Shown: positions 27,201-40,100 of the stretch, in pieces
Layout: each line of letters opens with the position of its first letter
Numbering within the stretch: position 1 is the first letter of the stretch
DNA from: Pelodera strongyloides
Lineage: Eukaryota; Nematoda; Chromadorea; Rhabditida; Rhabditidae
Length of the DNA: 64,000 bases
Direction: 5' to 3'
Assembly (NCBI GenBank): GCA_036852015.1
Contig: JAANDG010000108.1
Location: 62,001 to 126,000 of the forward strand
The notes under the pieces: model-generated
What the model was told of the DNA's origin: nothing
The model's database searches: none
The model's input: the letters and a program-made list of their open reading frames with translations, nothing else
Translations under genes and position numbers: made by a program

Positions 27201-30200
27201 GCCGGGGTTCCGAAGTCTGAATATATTCAAAATAAACAAATAGATAAAATGCCTGTTTAGAATGCTTCATTGTTGAGATGGTTAAGATTCAGCCCTCTAG
27301 GGGGTTTCAGTAGTCTAACTAGCCCCGACAGCCCCGACTCCATTGCCCGAATCAACAGTGAACATTGGACTCCCCCTCCCCCACTATCATTAACTAACTA
27401 ATATACTACTAACTAATCTACCTTTGTAGCCCCTTCTCCCTAATAGACACTCAAGATTATTAACTATTAAGAAAGCAACCTGCGTAACAGCGGGTATACG
27501 GTATCTCTGCGCACAATCAAGACATCGTCGCACAGGCCAATCTGGATCCGAAGACGCACAGTACAAATGAACCACCCTGAATAAGAAAACAACTACATTC
27601 ATCTTATAGCTCACAGATCACATGTTTGTGCCTCTATAATTCTTATACAAACGACTTTCAATCCATAAGAATAGTCGTGCTTTCTGCTCTGTAAGGTTCA
27701 TCGGTGGAGAAATATAAAACGCCTACAATCCTAGACGATTTAGCGGGATGCCATCAGAATAACAAATAAAATACGCAGACACACTCAAGAACTGTCCACT
27801 CAAGACTTCGAAGACTTCACAACAACAGAAGTCGGAACGGCCATCAGGAGATCCAAGAAATCGCGTGCCATCGGCCCTGACGGACTCGCACCCGTCATGC
27901 TCCATCATCTGGGCAAACGAGGCATAGCAGCAGTCACCCACATTATCAACGACTCCCTCAGAAGCTGCAGGATACCGATGATATGGAAATCATCCATCAT
28001 ACTCCCCCTTCTGAAGCCAGGCAAAGAAGCAACGAACGGCTCGGGATATCGTCCAATCTCTCTGCTATCACCCATTGCCAAAATAATGGAACGTCTCCTC
28101 CTGGAAGTCATAAGACCACACATGCAACCTGCGGCTCACCAACACGGTTTCACCTCCGGTAGATCAACCACGACTGCGCTTCACACTCTTTCCGAGGACA
28201 TCGCAGAAGGTTTCAACCAAAGAAACCAGCCAGTCGCACCGTTCTCATGGCCATTGACATGTCGAAGGCCTTCGACAGCCTCGACATCCACAAGCTCACA
28301 GACCTGGTGCTCAAGACGGACACTCCCGACTACGCCAAGAAGTGGCTGGCCAACTATCTCAGAGGCAGAACAGCACGGACCACCTTCAGAGAAGCCACCT
28401 CCAAAGCTGGACAAATTCGAAGCGGAGTTCCACAGGGTAGCGCTCTATCACCTACCCTCTTCAACTTATACCTCAAGGACCTCCCGGACCACCAACACAA
28501 GGTCAAGGTCATATCCTTTGCCGACGACATAACCGTATGGGCCTCTGAACCCACCATCTCGGCTGCGGCTGACCATCTTCGAGCTGCTCTTCCAGCAATT
28601 GAAGACTTCTTGAAGACGCGCAAGCTCTCCATCTCCCCTGCTAAAAGCCAACTGATGCTCCTCACGCCATTCAGCAAGGAGTACCGGACTACCCTCAACA
28701 TAACCGTTGGAAACGTCCTGGTCCCTACAGTCAACACTGCCAAGATACTGGGCGTCACCTACGACACGATGTTCACATTCAGTCAACATGCCAGAGGAGT
28801 CGCTGCCCGCATCACCCAACGCAACAACGTGCTCAAGGCCTTAGCAGGAAGCACATGGGGTAACCAGAAGGAAACGCTACGCCTCACCTACAAGGCTATC
28901 TCCCAAGCAGTGTATGCCTATGCAGCCCCAGCCTGGTCTAGCTTCGTCTCCACCTCCGCCATTGACTCGATCCAGCGTGCCCAGAATGCAGCCCTCAGAA
29001 CCATCACAGGGAACCACAAAATGGCAGACATCGATCACCTCCACTCAGAGGCAAAGATAATGCAAGTCCGCAGCCATCTGGACATGCTCTCCGCTCAATT
29101 CCTCGCTCGCTCCTCTGATCCGAGCCACGCCTGTCACGGAATCCTGCAGAAGCCCCTTCCGCCTCGCAACATGAAAGCGAGCACCCGCATGGCCCATAAG
29201 AACACGGTCATGGCAGCTATCGCAGGAGCCTCCGACCCAAGCTGCGCAAAGGCAGTCGCCGGCGCAGTCCACACCATAGCAGTCGCCGAGGAAAAAAAAA
29301 AAACGCACACTCAAGCCACCCGCCATCCTGGGGGGAGACCGCCACCAGACATCCACAAAGAAGAAGCAGATCTTCCGCGAAACGTCAGATGCACCCTCAG
29401 CCAACTCCGCTCCGGTCACAGCAGATTCACGAACCACTACCTCCATCGTGTTGACGACAGTGTTCCAGACTCCTGCCCAGATTGTGGAAATAGCCCCCAC
29501 GACGTCCACCACCTCTTCACATGCCCCGCCCACCCCACGACGCTCATTCCTACCAACCTATGGAATCAGCCACGGGAAGTGGCAACATTTTTAGGCCTCT
29601 TATAGCCCATCTCGCGAGGATGATCAACCACGCTGGCTGCCTCCGGCAACAACAAAACAATAACAAATAAATCTCCCAAAATGCTATTGAGAAACAAATC
29701 TACTGCTACTGACTTGCCCAATCTCGCTTCGCAGCCGCACACGCGCCATCCCTTTTCCAGTTTACCCTCGGCCGCGTGCAGATCCGCCGGCTCACGGCAC
29801 ATAATACACGAGTGCACCGAGGAAACAATCGGCTGTAAAGAAGTTTTGATAATAAGGCCACATATGCGATGAATTGCTCGGGGAAATAATGGCTGAGTGT
29901 CAGTATTTTTTAATTCTTTGTATTCATTTTATTATTATTTTGTTTTAATAGTAATTTTAATTTCTAGTAAGTGTCCTGTTTCAAAATGGAGCACTGTAAA
30001 TACAACATGTTTCAGTGAGAACATTAAACTGCCAAAGCCAGCTATCCCAGTTACAAAATGAGAACGACTCCAATTACCTGCATCTTTCTTAGCTCCTCAA
30101 AACTCGAATCGGAAATTCTCGGTGGTGAGGGCCCGCCCCTTCCGGTTTCGATTCGAATGAACGGACGAGATTCGTCCGCATCCGTAACGCCTACATCATC

Positions 30201-30670
30201 ACTTGTCGATGGCTAAAGCAAATTCTTTTTCACGATATAAAAATTATCTACTGATCTGTTGTTTTGTTTACCGATTGAGTGATAGCCCTAGATTGCGTTA
30301 TTTAGCTTCAACAGCTATGACATACTCCTGGTCTTTCTACTCAAATGGTAGCGTTTTCCGCCTACAGCCCAGTGGGTCGCAGTGTTATGGAATGCGGATA
30401 ACACATTATGGTCCTAACAGTAATGCCCGATAGTCCCCTGGTTTTCAGAAACCATCTTTCTTTCTACATATACAACTTTAAATACAAATTCTGCAAATTA
30501 AAGATTCTGGAAAAAAAATTATAACATTGAAAATATAGAAAATACCAATACCGTACACGTTATTCAGATTCAGATATTCAAGTTAAAATTCAGAATCGAC
30601 TTACGGTAACCGAGTCCGCAGCTACAAATGAGACACGCTCGTCACAATCTCTCTGACTCGTCTGCACCAT
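24300..30670 (-). CDS. M1: membrane protein with two RING-CH (MARCH-type) domains
   Basis: Probable membrane-bound ubiquitin ligase. Exons on the minus strand: 30670-30605, 30212-30078, 29832-29714, 27576-27480, 27216-27083, 26184-26097, 25862-25727, 25260-25184, 24763-24662, 24437-24300; every phase joins, about 363 aa. RING-CH 1 (about residues 76-128): CIMC, CGC, HLYC, CLDC, the C4HC3 order of MARCH proteins. RING-CH 2 (about 156-205): CVIC, CFC, HHIC, CPSC, with only four residues between CxC and His, shorter than usual. Two membrane helices follow (about 227-247 and 260-277), then a basic cytosolic tail. The start ATG follows a TTTCAG acceptor at about 30731. The stop assumes the last exon reads through a possible donor at about 24324. 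Intron 3 holds a LINE, intron 5 nested transposons. The double RING is unusual for the family, and whether both bind E2 is unknown. Confidence 0.83.
26380..27045. mobile_element. TTAA-flanked DNA element, outer
   Basis: The left end TTAA-AGGGAATATGTAGGC is matched by the right end GCCTACATATTCCCT-TTAA, giving 15-bp terminal inverted repeats with TTAA on both sides over 666 bp. No transposase frame is present. It lies in M1 intron 5 and encloses a second TTAA-flanked element. Confidence 0.75.
26659..26982. mobile_element. TTAA-flanked DNA element, nested inside the outer one
   Basis: Left TTAA-AGCGAATGTCAAGCC and right GGCTTGACATTCCC-TTAA form inverted ends. The first bases (AGCGAATG) resemble the palindromic MITE family elsewhere in the window, so the two may share a mobilising transposase. 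Confidence 0.65.
27745..29668 (+). mobile_element. 5'-truncated, frameshifted LINE (non-LTR retrotransposon)
   Basis: Reverse transcriptase of the Jockey/R1-like non-LTR type. The first open segment (to about 28236) carries the RT fingers region (GPDGLAPVML, YRPISLLSPIAK, HGFTSGRST). A frameshift near 28238 separates it from a second frame (28247-29605) with motif A (AIDMSKAFDSLD), motif B (SGVPQGSALSPTLF), the catalytic FADD, and a C-terminal Cys/His motif (CPDCG...HHLFTC). No endonuclease domain lies upstream, so the copy is 5' truncated. After the stop, a short 3' UTR ends in an A/C-rich tail. GC content is visibly higher than in the flanks. It sits in M1 intron 3, antisense to M1. The frameshift makes this copy non-autonomous. 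Confidence 0.93.
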
Positions 30671-33600
30671 CTCCTACACCTGAAGCGTCTCGACACTCCT
30701 ATTTTTCTCAAAGTTACTCGACGAGACAATCTGAAATTAGATAGAAACTGTTTAAGAAGGCTACTACTTTTATAAGCAAAGCGAACATAACAATCAATTC
30801 GATTCAAATACCATATGCAAAAATGTCAGAAACAGCGAAATACACGACATAAATATAGACAAAACAGATACATCAATATTGGAGTTTTCGGGACCCTTTT
30901 CGCAGAATAACACTATTTTCTAGCCACGTTTATTTTCTTCGTGAATAGGATAAAAGTGTATAATTTGACATTCACATGATAATACAGGCAATGATCACAA
31001 GCAAACTGACGATCGCAGAATACTACATCAGAATTATTAGCTGACGTAAAAAAAGTATGTTTGTATGTTTGCACGTTACGCAGCAATCACGCACGAATCA
31101 ATACTTAAAAAAGATCATCAATCAGCACGCCTAGGTTAAGCCAGAAAAACAGTACTTTCAAAAGAATAAATATGTCATTCATGCACAATTAAGTTGGATT
31201 ATAAAATTATGAACAAGTAAGAAAACGAGAGTAGTATAGGAGAACAATGGTACAGATAAAATAACTTTAAAGTGGTGGTGATATGCTACCGAAAAGTATG
31301 CTGGGTAACTTCATCCCCTTGTATTATGTCAATTGTGCGCCACTTTCTGTGCCCTTCTCACATTTCTAACACAGAATGGAATGCAATTTGAAAATACAGT
31401 TGAACAGCATACGTTTCAGAACCATGTTTCTAATCGCTTTAAGAGGTTTACGGTAGTACCGTAGTACGGTAGGTTTGTTTAATATGCTTAAGGAATCATT
31501 CACACTCATACCCATAATAGTGAAAGAAGGAGCTACTTGTTTGACACAAGAAATTCACATACACCAGTTAGCATGCAAGATTCAACAAACTATCACAAAA
31601 CCGTCATCATTACAAGACCAGGAGTTAAATCACAGAAATAAATACAAATATAAAAGAAAATGCAAAAAAAAATCCAAGAATATCACAGTGCTATAAGACA
31701 ATCAATTAATCACTACAAACGACACTGCATATGTCAATCATAAAATAATTCAAAAACATCATTATCAATTACTCAAAATGATCTACACAATACAAAATCT
31801 GCTAAATATAAGAAAAGATATAACACTTGAGAGATCAGGTTAAAGACCATTTTTTTTAAATAAGCTCGTCTATTCCAACCGGAGAATCAAAAATTACAAA
31901 ATACATACCAGCAATATAAGATAGAAGCCGACAAGCCAAGCAACCTCAAATATCGGTTCCAAACTTGTTTAGCGAAGACTTCACTTGGGGCACCTGAAAA
32001 CAGAACAAACCGTGGTTAAATTTATTGAACTTCAATTTACTGAACTAACGAAACACTGAGATTTTTGGCGAGCTGGAATCGAACCCGCCCGCGCCTTTGG
32101 ATTTCAATTTTAACTTTCTTTCCATTTATGTTCACCGTTCATATTATGTACTAAAATTATAATTCAAAAATTTTGAACACTTCCCAATTGTATACATAAA
32201 TCTGTACATATTCATATCGAGGCATACTACACTATTCAAAGTATGACTTACAAATTACTACACATTTTAAAATGTTTTGATGAAAAATGCGAAACCAAAT
32301 AATGAAAAATAGGGAATGGGAATGAAAGAATGTAAAAGTAAAGCATAAACTCCGTGACAAAACACTTATAACCAAAGTTAAAATAGTCCACAAGAAATAA
32401 ACTCTTAACAATAAATTCTTTTGCATAACAAAATGACGAGTCTTCGGACATTCAGTCAAAACAAGCCGGAAAAAAAGAAACTTTTTTTTTTTAGACAAAA
32501 TGAATATGATCATAGAGAGAGAAAGAGAAATAGAGAAATATAAGGGAGACAGAGAGACTTCCGTAAAACAAGAAAAATAGAGAGACAGCTTTAAAAAAAC
32601 TGGTTAAAACAAATAAACCCTCCGCGCAGAAGACAAAAGACAATGACAAATGACAATCAATGCGCAACGTTCACATGAATGGAAACAATGAGTGATAATG
32701 ATGCTCCACTTAAAGTGGTTAGCGAAACAAATGGAAAATTATTATGCTCTCACCAGCGGTCATGACATAATACTGATTTCTCTATAATTTTTTTATGATT
32801 TCTCAAACTCTCCCTCCCTCTCACAGAAAATATGCACTTTCAAAACAAAATGAATAATTAAACAATTACCACTCCATACCATATATTGTATCGTTGTATG
32901 TCTTACTAAACCGAGTATATTCATAAGATCAGCTGGATTTAATTAGCATAAAATGCACGCGCAACACCACAACTTTGCTTCTCATATTACTCGAGCTTAC
33001 ACAAGAGAAAGAAACGAAATTCCAAATTCCTTCGTGCGAGTAACTTCAAATTCTAAAAACTGGCACTTCGTTAAACACTAACAGATGCCAAGGCCAAGCA
33101 GACAGCCAGCCAGAGGAGAACAATATAAAATAACAAATACAACACCCAAAAGCACTTGCAAAACTTGAAGGGCTTTCACAAAATACAAATACAACCCTCC
33201 AAAAAACTTGCGAAACTCAAAACTCTGGCATATGTAGGGGTTTTCTCACAAACAAGAGAAATCTAAAAGGCTTGTAACTAAACTACGTAACTCTTGTATG
33301 TAAAGGTAACTTGAATATGCAAAGGTTTTGTAAACATATCCGAAAGTTATAAATAGTTACTCCCTTCAACTTCACTCTCCAACCCATTAATCACAATTTA
33401 TAGGTGTTAATTTTCGTTATCAGGCCTCAAAATTCCCGAAAGAAACAAATCTGGAATGCTAAAAAGATAAGTATATGAGGTCACTGTCTGAAACCAAACA
33501 AGTTTCGTAACTTGGTAATTTACACGGCACTAAAAATAAATTTTATAAGGACGTGCACTTTTGCACAGTATAGTAATAATACTCTAATAGAAAGAAAAGC

Positions 33601-36600
33601 GCAGCAAAACTGTAAATAAAACTGACGAGGGAATAATAGGTAGCGGGAAAAGGGAAAATACTAAATACAAACAGCAAAACTCGAAACACACCATACAACT
33701 TATACTTATTCAACCCCACTCAGCTAGTTCGCTGGTTGTTACTCATCTCGTCAGCCACAAAATAATAAAATTGATAATAATAATAATAGTAATAATAATA
33801 ATAAAATTATTATTATTAATAATAATAATAGTAATAATAATAATAATAATAAAATGGCAAAATGACAAGGGCAGGAAAATAAAGAAAGAAGAGAAAGTAC
33901 AGCTACCACCTACTGTGCTAAACTGCGTAGGCGTAGGCAAGGTGGGTGGTTAAGATTAATCGGTCAAGTTTCAACATTTTTTGTGAGATTTTGTTTCGAA
34001 AGGGGGAATTAAGACTGTGCGCACGCAAAACACCGAGCCTGTCAAATTGCGAGGCTTAAAGTTAGCCAAGCCAACAACGGGACAGAAAAAAAGAGGATTT
34101 ACAATTGAGAGAACCAGTTCACAAGTACACCCTACTACACTAAATTGTTATTACAGAACACAGTACATAAAAAACTCAACACATAAAAAGTGCGACCGAT
34201 TCCTCATGCAGCAGGAAAACATTGCAAACCAAAAACAAGGATAACCAAATTTCAAGTAATAACTCTACTCCACAATAAATAGCAAGTAACAATACACAGA
34301 TGTTTGTGGACATAGAAATATGGAGAACAGCATGCGTCCCCAGTTCTCGTGACAAAATACGTATAACAAAACAAAAAACACAATACAATTCCAAATTGGG
34401 CGCAATATTCATAACATTTCAGCTCAGCCAGAATATGAAAACATCTATTCAATAGAGAAAGTTCCTTTTAGAAATAAAAAAGATAAAAAGGAGAAGGAGA
34501 TAGTCTCATTTTTTTGTATAATTAATCTGTTAAAATTTTTAAATAAAAGGCCACTAACAAAATTATAGGAAAAGTTTCCTACTGTTTTGTACAAATTTTT
34601 TTTTTTGTTGAAAAACTATAATTTAAAAAAAATCTTCCTGGAGAATAAGACACAGAGATAGAGCATTACAGTACAAAAAAAACATATACATATAACTACG
34701 GAAATAAGGAGCATACAAATAACATAACAATAAGAGTTAGACAACAGTTATGATCAGATAGCGAAGTCTTTCAGCATTTCTGCTGAAATAGCCAAAAAAT
34801 TAAAATAAGAATTGCAAATAATTAACAAATTACAGTATTACAGTGACAAGTAATGCATCAAAGACGCGGGTTCCATCCCCTTTCCGCTCAACAAATACCC
34901 CATGTTTACAAAGTAAAGTAGAACGAAATAGAAGATCATACTATCTCAGTGCAAGTGCAAAATCACAAACTCTATTTAATTTATAACTCTCTCTCTACAG
35001 TATCACAAAAAAAGCAAATAAACCCAGAGCAAATTCACAAACACAAAAACGATAAGTTAGGTAAACATTTCTCTGACTAACCCAAAATACTTATCTAAGG
35101 AAAGTCTCAAAATAAACAAAAAACGGAGTGGTTTAGTAAAACGGACAGATAGGTTAAGAAAAGGCGCGACGGACTGTTTGTACAGGAAAAAAGTGAAAGT
35201 GTGAACGGTCTGTGTAAACCAAAGGCAAACTCAGACGTCTGTTTCAAAATGAGCGGATGAAAAAGGCATACCATCATCCTACAGGCCTACGATACACAAA
35301 GCCTTTTATGGTGCATGGTAGACGACTACGCCTTACGCCTACGTTACCGTAACGTCCGTAACTATCTACTCCTACCGGCCTACCGTAACTATCCACGAAT
35401 AAGGAGCCGTAGCAGGCAGCAGTAGAGCAGTAACCTAGTTCCGCTTCCGCTACAAACGTACAAACTATCAACGATGATACAACGTGCACGAACAAGCAAA
35501 TCGGAACATATCCTAATCCAACTAATACCTATTGACGCAATGCCAGAAACGGAAATAGACCAATAAATGCGCTTTAACCAAAAGTTACCCACGCATTTAC
35601 ATTACACCTAATGAGTAAGGAAGGCCGCATTGTCGATATTATCTAATCTAAAATCCGCATTAAATGTAAAATTGCATTTCTATTGTCCAACTGTCTTGTC
35701 CTAATCTCTTATTAACGTTAAAAAGTGAAAAAAGAACTAAAAAAAAAAGAATACAACCAGGGAACATCCCGCAAACAATAGACCAATTTGAGGGCATTTA
35801 CCGATTTGAATAATGGGCGCGTCACTAATACCCGACAAACAATTACACGAGCAATTGTTCACCAACAAAGCATTGTATAAAATCGGCGAAAAGGTTTAGT
35901 TTCACTAACCCCGAACAACTCATAACAGGGTATAAGTTGACTTTTTAACTTGCTGGAAACGAAGAACCGAGAACGATTGTTCAACGACCGTCTCTTACTA
36001 GTCAGTACAAGTTCGCAGTTATGTTAGTAAAAGTGAACTAAATTAGACCGGCAGTGCAACAGAACAATGCATTACTCCTGCAAAACAAACAATGCATTAC
36101 CATAAGCTAGTGTGTCATTCGTATCAAATTTTCAAAATCGTCTAGTTTAGCAACGCGTACACAGAACAGCTAAATATACAGTACACCTGCTACATCGAGT
36201 TTTCATGGCCAACACACTCCAAAAGGATCAAGAAACAAAATAAAAAAGAAGATCCAATTCAGTAGCGCTTTCTACGCACGAAAAAAGAAGAATAAAGCAT
36301 CCCTTATCTCAAAGAAGCAATAAAACTTCTGAAGTGGGGTGCTGAATAAGAAAGTGCACAAACACTCAAATGTATAACTAAAAACGAGAGAAATGAAGAA
36401 GAAACGTAGTAATTCAAGAATCGAACCCACGCAACGATGATGCTATGCTTTGGCATCAAAGAGCACTGAAAGCACATACAGCAATTAGGGGAAGTTGGAG
36501 AATTGCGGTACGATTGTGCTGGTAGACAAAGGGATATGACACGTGGTTTCTGAACAACTGAACTGTATGCAAATTGTGTTCAATTCAGTGCTGATAATGA

Positions 36601-37168
36601 ACATACTGTCACTTGCGATTTGCATAGTAGAAAGTTTCACAACACTCTTTCAAATTCGAAAGGAGAAGTGAGTGCAAAAATAAGACTCTTTGCGTGTCTG
36701 ATAAACGCTTAGGCTTAGGCTTAGCCACTAGTCTGGGCTCTTTTTCGATTCCAAATTACGGAAGGAACAGAACCAATAAAAGCGAGAAGCGGGCGTAAAA
36801 CTCATCAAACTATTGGCGTAAAACGTAAAGGGAAGAACAGAATAAGACACGTCTTAGATTTGAAGAAAATTCAAGATACAATAAAATGTTGTAGTATAGA
36901 GTATGGTATACATATATTAATACAATCAACAACGAACCAGATGCTGAGAAAAAAAAATTGGCCCACAGGACAATCCCGTCCTGTACGTTTAAAAAAAAAC
37001 ACAATCCATGAAAAAAAAACAATCCCGATCCCGAACTAAGTTTGCAAACATCAGATTCCTATGTGGAAAACAAATATCGAAACATGGACAATGAAAGTAA
37101 GCAGGTGGAGGACATAATTTATCTTACGTTCCAAAACAGCACAAGTCATATAAATTAAATTACCCACC
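30671..37168. other. Region between M2 and M1, no supported gene
   Basis: About 6.5 kb, strikingly A-rich on the plus strand with many A runs, and containing an AAT microsatellite. An exon-like open segment with acceptor and donor lies at 31993-31909 on the minus strand; one of its frames encodes a membrane-helix-like stretch (IFEVAWLVGFYLILL), but it joins no gene I can model. The open frames at 32.2-32.5 kb and 35.3-35.6 kb look like chance. Confidence 0.55.
33771..33855. repeat. (AAT)n microsatellite
   Basis: About 85 bp of AAT units with a central ATT block that makes it partly self-complementary. Confidence 0.95.
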
Positions 37169-40100
37169 TCAAAGAAGGTTCAACTTCGGTTTCGGGGGTA
37201 GCGCAGGCCTTCCGCCCTGTGCTCTTGGTGTGCTGTGCATTGGGCCGTATGAAGTCGACCTCGACATCGAACCATTGGGGGTGTTCCTCAGTGTCTCAAC
37301 GCTACTCGCAGGTGTCATCTAAAAGCTCAATGAGAACTAATATGGATAAGTCGGCAACTTACTGTCAATTTTAGTAACCTTATTTCCGCTTCAGGATAAA
37401 GAGCATTAGCATCTCGAACTAATAAAGCAAAACGCATATATTAACTATCTCCGACAATCATTGATCATTACAAATAATGCAATTTTGTATACAGCAGTCA
37501 CAATATTGCTAACTTGACGACCTGCATCAAGCTTTACCTTAAGACCACATAAATACACCAAAAGAAAACAATTAAAACTACAGTACCCTCGTCTCTACGT
37601 CCATAGTGGGCAGGGTTGGCACGGCGCTTCCAATAAAAGCGCCCAGTGACATAGGAGTGCTCAGTGCGTTGACACCGTGTGCTGACTGAAGTCCACGCAA
37701 CAGGGGAACGTCTTCCATTTGAAATACAAGACCATATTTGACATCTTAGCTCTCATTTAAAACACGTTTTCTAAAATTTACGTCGAGCAATTTGTTCTCT
37801 GGAACTCGTCGCCTACTGCTCAGGACCTCTGCGGAACATGCCACAAGCAATTTCACCCTTGAATAAAGGTGCACGCTCTTGAAGCGTAAAAGCTTTATTT
37901 ATTTATTTAAAGCGAATGCTAGCCTCTTTGGAAAGTTTGCATATGAAATCCTATGTATCATATGCTAATTTTGTACGATTGTCGTGGACGATCGTACAAA
38001 ATTAGCATAGGATACATAGGATTTGCTCATCATATGCAAATTTTCCAAAGGGGCTAGCATTTCGCTTTAACATGAGAATAACGTAACATATAAAATATAC
38101 ACCCACTTACCGAGCGAGAGGCTTCAAGACCGCTAGGTGCACGACGTGGCGTAGAACCGACAAAAGATGTTGCCAAATTGGAATTCGGAGTCTAAACCCG
38201 GCACAATAACACAAATCATTTCCTCAAGAAGAGAACCAACAACAAGTAAAAAGGTCCAAGATCTTTTAAAATCGCATTACCAAGTTTAAAGGACTTACAG
38301 AGACTTCCAGAACTTACATCACATGACTTAAAGAAGTTGTTAGCTTCTCATTTCTCATAATAGAAAACCCGTATGTAAAAGCATACGCTACCTGAGCGGA
38401 GCTAACACTAAGACAAAAACCCGAACTATGTTAGCGCTAACGCGCTAGTAAAGGATAATATGATGTTTATAAAACAACCGTATCTCGCATCAGAACAGGC
38501 GTGCGACACGCTGACGACGACGCCGAGGACTCGACACTTTGGTAGCAATCGGACTGAATTATGGGCCATATTACAAACAAATAAGAAATGAGAGGATAAG
38601 GATACCCAGATCTCACATCTCACACAGTATATGAATATGTCAAGGTTTAAACAAAAGTTTTTGAGACTACGGCTCAAACTAAATCAATCAATCTATGAGG
38701 AATGCAATCAATAAAACAATCAATAATGCACGTGTTTCTTTGCAAATAAGTTTACCATTTTTGGACGATTCGTTTGAAAACTACTAATCTTTTAACAAAA
38801 TCACACTAACCATATGACTATCCTCATCGGCAGTGTTGTAGTCAGCAGTGGTGTCAACTGGAGACACTGACACCCTCCTGTTGCCAGTGACAGTGCATGA
38901 CACTACCCGCGGTTCAACATCCCCATTCGATTCCTCATTGACAATGATGACGTGATCTCCAGACGTCGAGCTTGCACCACCTGATGAGATAATGAGCTCG
39001 CCGAATTAGAGCATGATCAAGTCCACGGCAGAATATTACCAAGCATTTGCTCAATACTATTCAGTCAATTTGTTGACAATTTGTCCTCTCTGCGTCTCTG
39101 CCCTGTGGGATATGTTCACGTTCACTAAGATTCAGTACTACTGTTGTTCTTTTTGTGCCTAAGCAAACCCTCCTTTATCATTATTAATTATGGTTATTGC
39201 CTTAATCAAGCCCAATTTGCAAGCACATGTGAGTAGCTAATAAACAGATGATGGTCAACTCAATAAATCCGTAGATCTACCATGTGATTCCGCCGACGTG
39301 GTTCCCATAGACCTCGACATCGACGGTGAGTTGGTATACGAGTGCGGGGTGCTCGTCGTTGTGGGGCGGAACGTCGAAAGTTGCACAGAAGTCGAGGAAG
39401 AGTCTGGAAGCAAGCTGGCTACATATGCATAATGTGCCGAGGTAAGCCAATGGTAACAAGGTAAAGTTATATTAAAGCGAAATGCTGGCCTCTTTGGAAA
39501 ATTTACATATGATAAGCAAATACTAAGTATCCTATGCTAATTTTATACGATTGCCGTGGACCATCGTACAAAATTAGCATAGGATACATAGGATTTGCTT
39601 ATCATATGCAAATTTTCCAAAGGGGCTACCATTTCGCTTTAAAGGAAGATAAGCGAACTCTTAGAATAGATACTTCGGTACAAGGCCGGGAACACGATAA
39701 ATATATCCGAATGAACTGACCCAAATTTTCTCTGGAGCCACACGGGCGATTCGAAGAAGTGAGCGGCTCTGTTTCTGAGCTTCTTTCTTGTTGCTGCTGA
39801 ACGATGTTTGTTTTCAACAATATGACTCCCCCTATATAATCCATAGTCTTTTCCCCGTACATACACTTCTGGAGCACATATCGATCAAACTACAAACTAC
39901 GTTCTCAGAAAACCCAGTTTCAGAAACTTTGCCTATATTACATCACTGAACTCTATTACTGAATATGCCCTACTGACATGACCGTGCCTTTGAAGAAGAG
40001 TTCTCTAAACCCAACGAAACCGTCCGGATTGGACTGGTTACAGTACATTACAGTAGAACAACATCCAACCCCCAGCCGCCTTACATACTTACATTGTTCC

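Noticed and set aside
29045..29533. 162-codon minus-strand frame (and the others opposite the LINE at 28.2-28.8 kb)
   Set aside because: Shadow frames of the GC-richer reverse transcriptase reading frame.
31909..31993. Minus-strand segment with good acceptor and donor and a membrane-helix-like frame
   Set aside because: More than one frame is open, and it does not join M1 or M2 in phase; too little for a gene call.
32049..32096. B-box-like sequence with weak similarity to a stretch at about 42.40-42.47 kb
   Set aside because: Both contain an inverted GGTTCGA-type B box but no recognisable A box or stem; too degenerate to annotate as tRNA or SINE.
36410..36490. Possible tRNA on the minus strand
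   Set aside because: A GGTTCGATTC B box is present but the A box and acceptor stem are missing.
39277..39459. Minus-strand 60-codon frame over M2 exon 8
   Set aside because: Wrong frame: only the Ser/Thr-rich frame of this exon joins exon 9 without a stop.
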